A DNA stretch of 64,000 nt from JAJFUE01 sp041687335 (GTDB taxonomy: Bacteria; Sumerlaeota; Sumerlaeia; MVZB01). Location: assembly GCA_041687335.1 (NCBI GenBank), contig JAWLCE010000013.1:1-64000 (forward strand), given 5' to 3'. Shown in pieces: positions 59,429-64,000 of this stretch. The position numbers and the translations under genes were made by a program. The notes under the pieces were generated by a model. The model was not told where the DNA came from and ran no database searches. It was given only the letters and a program-made list of their open reading frames with translations. Within the stretch, counting starts at the first letter, position 1. Each line of letters begins with the position of its first letter.

Positions 59429-61309
59429 CGCAGAGTCTCCTTCCGATCGATTGATGTTCGTTTCCATTTGAGCCGCCACCTGAAGGATGCGCGCGTTCTC
59501 GTCGGCGCCCTTGCGGTCGAGCAGCCCCAGCCCGGTAAACGTGACGCCGTGCAGGATTTCATAGACCGGCTTGCCGCCGACCTCGCCGCCCTTCTGCTTG
59601 CGCAGGTGCGGGCAATACTCGTTCTTGCTCTTGACCCGCTTGCCGCAGATCGAGCATTCGCCCTCCTCGTAATCGCACTCCATCGAGACCTGGCTGATGA
59701 TCCCCTTGCGCATCAGCTTGTGTGCCAAGCGGGCCTGCTCGCTCTCGTGGATATAGAGCTCGCCGACGCACTCGACGCGCGCGCCCCGCTCATCCTCCAG
59801 GTAGTCCGAGACGACGATCCCGCCGACGATATCCGCGAAATCCTGCGAGTGCTGCAGGTTCACCTTGCGGTTGATCGCGGTGGCATGGCGCGTCGACAGC
59901 TCCTCGGTGAGGAAGTGGTCGCCGTTCTTGTTCGTGCCGGCGCGGCAGAGGATGAACGAGAACTGGGGATCGCCGTCGGGTCCGGCCTGCATCGCCTCGG
60001 CCGCGAGCGGCGGAGGCTCCCGCAGGCAAACTTCCACGGGGATTGAGGTGTGAAAGTTGGCGGCGGCTTGCAGCGGGGTGGGGATGGTCACATCCGCCTT
60101 GGCGCCGGCTGCCTTGCGGCACACGAACAGCCGCTCCTTGGCATTGGAGGCCTCGCCGTGGCGCGCGGTGATGGCGTAATGATGGTCCTTGGACTTCATC
60201 CGGCTCTCGCGCCCCAGCGAGCCGATGATCCGCTTCATCTGCTCCTCGTTCGGAAAGGCATGGTCGCGATAGGAGATGAGCCAGTGCGGGATGTGCTTGG
60301 CCGCCGAGAGGAACCGCTGGAAGAATGCCTCGGAGTTGCTCCGCGTCACCGTCTCGTGACTGATCTCATAAGATTTGACCTTCGTGTCGGCCTTGATCGT
60401 CAGGCCCTTCCAGTAGGTCATCAGCCCCTCGACGAAGTGGTAGGACTTCTCGTAGTTCGTGGTCGAAAACTCGGTGGCGTAAGGCGGATCGAAATACACG
60501 AGGTCAGCTTTTACCCGCGGCAACAGCTCGTGCGTCTCCTCGCGGTGCGCCTTGCAGTCCTGGCCGTTGTCAAAGATCAGCGCATTGATGCGCTCGACGT
60601 TCTTGCACAGCCGTTCCTTGAACTCCTGCGGACTGTCCTGGCGCCCATGCTTGGAGGATGCGGAGAAATGCCCGAAGCCCCCATGCGCGCTCATGCAGGT
60701 CTTGCCGAGCGCGAATAGCGCGATGTCTTTTTTGTAGCCCGAGAACTTGTCGCAGTTGGCCCGAATTTGGTCGATCAGGCCATGCACGCCGCTGGCGAAG
60801 AAAAGCTCCTTGAAATGATCGCGGACGAAGCTTCCGGCCCGACCATTCTCGGCCAGCAGTTTGTCGATGTCCTCCGCGCTCAGCCGTTCCTTGCCGTTCT
60901 CGATGATCGCCCGCGCCGCGTGGTGGCAGTAATGGAGCCGGTCATTGGCATGGACCCGCAGCCCCTTGCTCTTGAACATGTAGGCCACGACCGCCGAGCC
61001 GGAGAAGGCGTCGAGCGCCGACTTCACGTCCTGCGGCGTATTGCGCCAGATCCAATCGATCAGCTTCTGCTTGGAGCCGATGTAGTTGGTGATGTATTTG
61101 GGCCGCTGATCGGGCGGAAGTTCGCCCTGTTCCTCGGCGCCGGCCTTGTCGGCTTCTTCATCGCTCGCCGCCTTGCCGGCCGCATCCGTGCCCAGCGTTT
61201 CCTCGCCGGCTTCCCCCGTGGCCGACATCGCCTCGGCGGCCAGATGAAACTCAGCCTCCGCTTCCAGCAGAAATTCGAGGCGCTCCCGATCGGTGGCAAA
61301 CAGTTCCAT
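58859..61309 (-). CDS. Dam-type DNA adenine methylase fused to prohead protease and scaffold
   Basis: The 816-aa product has three parts. Residues 75-400 are a D12-class N6-adenine methylase (TNYIGSKQKLIDWIW, AFSGSAVVAY, DPPY at 274-277). Residues 450-600 resemble a prohead protease: FSFILCRAGTNKNGDHF, a candidate catalytic His in VNLQHSQDF (487), and Ser in KGIISQVSMECDY (542), with a four-cysteine zinc insert after it. Residues 628-816 are a scaffold with a coiled coil (KRIAELEQENKQLKAKVSEL). I chose ATG 61309, with GGGAG six bases upstream. A separate internal start for the scaffold lies at 59428. A methylase-protease fusion is unusual. Confidence 0.82.
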   Translation of the reverse strand: MELFATDRERLEFLLEAEAEFHLAAEAMSATGEAGEETLGTDAAGKAASDEEADKAGAEEQGELPPDQRPKYITNYIGSKQKLIDWIWRNTPQDVKSALDAFSGSAVVAYMFKSKGLRVHANDRLHYCHHAARAIIENGKERLSAEDIDKLLAENGRAGSFVRDHFKELFFASGVHGLIDQIRANCDKFSGYKKDIALFALGKTCMSAHGGFGHFSASSKHGRQDSPQEFKERLCKNVERINALIFDNGQDCKAHREETHELLPRVKADLVYFDPPYATEFSTTNYEKSYHFVEGLMTYWKGLTIKADTKVKSYEISHETVTRSNSEAFFQRFLSAAKHIPHWLISYRDHAFPNEEQMKRIIGSLGRESRMKSKDHHYAITARHGEASNAKERLFVCRKAAGAKADVTIPTPLQAAANFHTSIPVEVCLREPPPLAAEAMQAGPDGDPQFSFILCRAGTNKNGDHFLTEELSTRHATAINRKVNLQHSQDFADIVGGIVVSDYLEDERGARVECVGELYIHESEQARLAHKLMRKGIISQVSMECDYEEGECSICGKRVKSKNEYCPHLRKQKGGEVGGKPVYEILHGVTFTGLGLLDRKGADENARILQVAAQMETNINRSEGDSAMEDKDKPDQLPAEGAKKPAGADQGGGGEQQKRIAELEQENKQLKAKVSELQKRVQELESQQQAAASKARASKLIRRLEKQGVDFGGEEDREKEFQRLAGLSDEAFSATEAAYERMAGRTKADAKPADKAEDKLEPRKEAARACDEPLRSDAGLRPRDVDDRKATLEDQLRDGFMAAYHNRVGEPAAAAE

Positions 61310-61375
61310 GCGAATCTCCCGCAGCGGTAACCGGACGGCCCGCGCCATAACGGCGTGGGCGCGTCCTTCAGTGGT

Positions 61376-61405
61376 TACTTACCGGAAGAATCCGCAAACT
61401 GTCGG
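61376..61405 (-). promoter_or_regulatory. Late promoter element, copy P4
   Basis: On the bottom strand CCGACA (61405-61400), 18 bases, then TAAGTA (61381-61376) followed by ACCACTG. It lies 67 bases before the chosen start of the Dam-protease gene and heads the capsid block. Confidence 0.77.
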
Positions 61406-61771
61406 ATCGCGAGTCAGTTTTTCCGTGGGAGACTGTAGGAACAGCACCTGCGGCACCGATCGGCACTGATGCAGGGGCGGGGCGAACGAAAAAGAGCGCC
61501 ACATCCGATAAAAATGCTTGACAACTGCGGGGGGGGGTAGTCTATGGAACGAGTTAACTGGCTAGTTGTCGGCCTTTTCAGCCAAGAATCAGCAGTTTGT
61601 GAGGGGCAAGCGCCAGGCGGGTCGTGTCCGGCAGGAAAGCTTACTCCTGCTGTCGGCTGTTGAAACTCGCGTGTCCTGGGTCTGGTTCATGGGGCGAAGC
61701 ATTCTGAACAAACTGATACCGCCTTCTGCGTCACATGTTGATGCTGTGGATACTCCTGCCTACGCGGAGGC
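61406..61771. other. Non-coding boundary region between phage block and rightward genes
   Basis: No gene is convincing here. It holds a promoter-like element with a G9 spacer (61518-61548). Frames crossing 61566-62042 have low-complexity, Ser/Arg-rich translations that are shadows. No tRNA or attachment-site repeat is recognisable. Confidence 0.5.
61518..61548 (+). promoter_or_regulatory. TTGACA promoter-like element with G9 run in the spacer
   Basis: TTGACA at 61518-61523 and TATGGA at 61543-61548 are 19 bases apart, and nine consecutive G residues (61529-61537) lie between them. A change of one or two G would move the spacing to the optimal 17-18. It faces the rightward genes of the last 2.3 kb. 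Confidence 0.4.
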
Positions 61772-62035
61772 TTGGCCAGAATCAGTCCCGCGCGCGAAGG
61801 CGAAGGCTGGATTTTCCTCGACTGGAGAGAGCCGGTCGACGGCGGCGCGGTCGCGGCCTACAAAATCCAACGCCGCGAGAGCCCCGAAGGCCCGTGGGCC
61901 GATGTCGGCATGGCCGTTGAAAGCGAAATCACCCTGTCGTCGCAAGAGCGCGGCAAGGAATGGGAATACCGCTTCCTCGCCGTCAACAAAGCCGGCGAAG
62001 GCGAACCGAGCAACACCGTCATGGCGGTGCTGTGA
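61772..62035 (+). CDS. Fibronectin type III domain fragment
   Basis: The 87-aa product reads as the second half of a fibronectin type III protein: LDWREPVDGGAVAAYKIQRR, then EWEYRFLAVNKAGEGEPSNT. The only possible start is a TTG too close to GGAGG, and the usual N-terminal part of such proteins is missing. It is probably a 5'-truncated remnant. GC is high, unlike the next gene. Confidence 0.5.
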   Translation: MARISPAREGEGWIFLDWREPVDGGAVAAYKIQRRESPEGPWADVGMAVESEITLSSQERGKEWEYRFLAVNKAGEGEPSNTVMAVL

Positions 62036-62059
62036 CCCATGAATCATGGAGATAAGCCA

Positions 62060-63211
62060 ATGCTGTCACGCATCAGAATCGCAATTGCTTTGGGATGCTG
62101 CATTCTCTATTGCCTCTCGTCATATGCCTTGCCTCCTGAAGTCCTGAGCCAGGTGAAGAAGACGAATCCTCTTGTAATCACTGATACGAACAGGGATGAC
62201 ATCTGGAAGCTGCGACCAGGCCCGAAGCAATTAATGAGCGAATATGTCATATTAAATACATCGTTCGATAAACTTGAATCCGAGATGGTCGAAGTGTTGC
62301 GCGAGTACGTGCGTAACGGTAGAGGAATATTGATCTCGGCACCATTGTCTGGAAATAGAGTATTTCCTGAGATTGAATTCACGGGGCGGAACTATAAAAC
62401 AGAAGAAACAAAGAGTCATACCTGCGATAGCGATGCAAAAGAATCTTGGATGCGGAGCGGCCAGAGGAAATCCTATACCGTGTATGAGCCCCTGGGGTCT
62501 GCCAACAGGCATCCGTTAAATACCGCCATCAAAATAGTAGTCGTGTTTGATTCATACGCCGGGAAAGACCTTCACAATACAGTCGGATGGTACTATTGGG
62601 GTCCTTGGGATTTCTCCATCGAGAATAACCCTTCGGCCTTGCCAATACTGTTGCGTGAACGGAAAGGGGAAAATGTATGCTGTGCGGCAGCCTACAACTT
62701 CGGTGCCGGAAGAATACTTCTCATATCGGGCGAGATTGTGAATTTCCCATTGATCCAGAATAAGTATTCTGAGCATTTGTTTGACACTGAGAGATTCGCG
62801 GTTAACGTGGATCAATGGCTTGCTGGATTCCGCATTCCAGGATCAGCTTCAGGTGGCATAGATTCAGGCATCAACAAGGAGAAAACTCAGTACGATTCAG
62901 TAGTACTGAAAAATGGAGACAACATTTCGGGCCAAATCCAAAATGAGAGCCTAGAGATTAAGACATCCTATGCCAGCGTCTCTTTTCGTGTGAATGAAAT
63001 ATCGAAAATTACGGTTGAGGGAGGCGGTTCGAATACAGATGTGATAATTCTATCAAACGGCGATAGGCTTTCGGGAATGCTCCAAACACCGCTGATCAAG
63101 ATCCTGATTCCTTCTGGCACAACCTTGGATATCGAGAAAGACAAGATCAAGGACTTGCTTGTCGTGCCTCGCTCTGGTTCCACAAACGGCGGCAATCCGG
63201 AGACGAAATAA
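62060..63211 (+). CDS. Secreted protein of unknown function
   Basis: The 383-aa product has a signal peptide (LSRIRIAIALGCCILYCLSS, then YALPPE). The middle part resembles a glutamine-amidotransferase-like DUF4159/flavodoxin-type fold that ends in GAGRILLISGEIVNFP. The C-terminal part has two short repeats (VVLKNGDNISGQIQNESLEI and VIILSNGDRLSGMLQTPLIK), each a beta-strand pair. I chose ATG 62060 with GGAG eight bases upstream. It would act in the periplasm or outside. The gene is lower in GC than the phage block. Confidence 0.6.
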   Translation: MLSRIRIAIALGCCILYCLSSYALPPEVLSQVKKTNPLVITDTNRDDIWKLRPGPKQLMSEYVILNTSFDKLESEMVEVLREYVRNGRGILISAPLSGNRVFPEIEFTGRNYKTEETKSHTCDSDAKESWMRSGQRKSYTVYEPLGSANRHPLNTAIKIVVVFDSYAGKDLHNTVGWYYWGPWDFSIENNPSALPILLRERKGENVCCAAAYNFGAGRILLISGEIVNFPLIQNKYSEHLFDTERFAVNVDQWLAGFRIPGSASGGIDSGINKEKTQYDSVVLKNGDNISGQIQNESLEIKTSYASVSFRVNEISKITVEGGGSNTDVIILSNGDRLSGMLQTPLIKILIPSGTTLDIEKDKIKDLLVVPRSGSTNGGNPETK

Positions 63212-63228
63212 CGAAAGGAGAAGGGAAA

Positions 63229-63429
63229 ATGGCAAAGATCGGCGAAAACAGCGACTTCAAGAGCGGCTCGAAGGACAACATCTTTCGGGACATCGAGAAC
63301 ACGCCCCTTCAAGAGCGGTTCAAGGTCGATCAGAACGGCAACCTCGGCTATCGCGTGGATATTCACGGCGTCGGCCACAAGAAAGTCGGCGGCCACTTGA
63401 CACCGGACGATCTTGGCAAGACCAAATAG
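63229..63429 (+). CDS. Small unknown protein
   Basis: The 66-aa product (FKSGSKDNIFRDIENTPLQE, then GHKKVGGHLTPDDLGKTK) is hydrophilic and not recognised. AAAGGAG lies upstream of the ATG, 17 bases after the previous gene, so it is probably co-transcribed with it. Confidence 0.5.
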   Translation: MAKIGENSDFKSGSKDNIFRDIENTPLQERFKVDQNGNLGYRVDIHGVGHKKVGGHLTPDDLGKTK

Positions 63430-63453
63430 CGCCGGCACTGGGGGATAGGCAAT

Positions 63454-63636
63454 ATGCGATACTTCATCATTCTTGCAATCTCCATTGCATTGCCCATCTG
63501 GATAAACGCCGTTACTTCCCCCACGTTCTGGGCGTCGATTCCTGTGGGAAATAAGTATGTTGGAATGGTGAAGGTCGGTCTTGGCGTCGGAACATTCATT
63601 GTCCTCTCTGTATTGACATCAAGCAAAAAGGACTGA
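63454..63636 (+). CDS. Small two-segment membrane protein
   Basis: The 60-aa product has hydrophobic stretches FIILAISIALPIWINAV and VGLGVGTFIVLSVLT and ends SSKKD. It lies eight bases before the next gene. No family is recognised. Confidence 0.5.
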   Translation: MRYFIILAISIALPIWINAVTSPTFWASIPVGNKYVGMVKVGLGVGTFIVLSVLTSSKKD

Positions 63637-63643
63637 TGTGCCG

Positions 63644-64000
63644 ATGTCTGCGTTCTTGCTGAGCATCGTCCGCATCGGCATTTTTGCCAGTTGCTTTATG
63701 TTTGTCGGGTTTCTCTTCAATGACCTGCTTCACCTTTACCGGTTTCAGAAAGTCGGATGGTCTCAGGTCACGGGGCTTTGGGGGCAGCATCAATCCATTC
63801 GGCTGTCGTTCCTGCTTTGCCTTTGGGTGCTTGTGCCCTTGGTTATGAGCAAGTTCTTCGTCTCGGCCATGCGCTCGTGGCTTCCCGCCGTCATTCTGTT
63901 CCCGCTAATTCTCTTGGTGGCAAGTCAAGCGCCTGGGCGAAGCGTGCTCAAACTCATCTTCGACGTGCTTCTCATCGGGATGTTCCTCGGCTGGCTGCTC
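63644..64000 (+). CDS. Membrane protein, cut by window end
   Basis: An open frame of 119 codons from ATG 63644 runs off the window. It has four hydrophobic stretches (LLSIVRIGIFASCFMFVGFL, LSFLLCLWVLVPLVM, LPAVILFPLILLVA, LIFDVLLIGMFLGWLL). A GTG two codons earlier is an alternative start. Function unknown. Confidence 0.55.
   Translation, partial: MSAFLLSIVRIGIFASCFMFVGFLFNDLLHLYRFQKVGWSQVTGLWGQHQSIRLSFLLCLWVLVPLVMSKFFVSAMRSWLPAVILFPLILLVASQAPGRSVLKLIFDVLLIGMFLGWLL

Noticed and set aside
61566..62042. Rightward 158-codon frame before the secreted protein gene
   Set aside because: Its Ser/Arg/Ala-rich translation has no pattern, while another frame of the same strand reads a clear FN3 segment.
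1..64000. Integrase, transposase, tRNA or attachment-site repeats
   Set aside because: I found none by reading; a systematic tRNA and repeat search was not possible, so absence is not proven.

Overview
The window is mostly GC-rich, densely packed bacterial DNA made almost entirely of accessory genes: defence genes on the left and a contractile-tailed (myovirus-type) prophage or phage remnant on the right. It has no rRNA, ribosomal protein or other phylogenetic marker, I saw no tRNA, and I cannot name the organism. Codon use and GC-rich overlapping frames suggest a high-GC bacterium. Several scattered genes are clearly lower in GC and look recently acquired.

Region 1 (1-8.7 kb) is a decayed defence and mobile zone. 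Two near-identical copies of a small helix-turn-helix gene flank a DUF5996 gene. Next come a small membrane protein and a leftward McrBC type IV restriction pair whose mcrB is frameshifted just before its Walker A motif. A low-GC unknown gene with a good promoter follows, then an orphan AbiEi-type antitoxin gene with two compensating frameshifts. A 1.2 kb non-coding stretch follows, holding G-rich tracts and two leftward intrinsic terminators.

Region 2 (8.7-28.0 kb) is the best candidate for an undescribed system. A rightward operon encodes a 2051-aa DUF1998 helicase (DruE-like), a NERD-nuclease/UvrD-type helicase fusion and an unknown 335-aa protein. It converges, with an 8-bp overlap of stop codons, on a leftward set. 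In transcription order that set is an excisionase-type HTH protein, a MORC-like GHKL ATPase, a DUF4338 (DruA-like) protein, an unknown protein of at least 1000 aa, and an SNF2/RapA-type helicase. No DNA methyltransferase is present. The parts recall Druantia and MORC-associated systems, but I do not recognise the combination.

Region 3 (28.2-33.0 kb) is a five-gene leftward operon: amidoligase, unknown, class II glutamine amidotransferase, gamma-glutamylcyclotransferase-like protein and a coiled-coil protein. It looks like a peptide or amide metabolite, or protein-modification, cassette.

Region 4 (33.1-61.4 kb) holds leftward phage structural genes. In transcription order they are a Dam methylase fused to a prohead protease and scaffold, decoration protein, major capsid, connectors, tail terminator, sheath, tube, tail chaperones with a -1 slippery site, tape measure, CIS-tube and LysM proteins, gpD, a M15 endolysin cassette, gpV spike, PAAR tip, gp25, gpJ, gpI and tail fibre. 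Four copies of one promoter-like element (CCGACA-N18-TAWSTAACCA) start the four structural blocks. Between blocks lie single rightward, lower-GC cargo genes (unknown, ankyrin/membrane, SAM methyltransferase, BamE-like, DMP19). Terminase, portal and integrase are not in the window.

Region 5 (61.5-64 kb) has rightward non-phage genes: an FN3 fragment, a secreted protein and small membrane proteins, the last cut by the window end.
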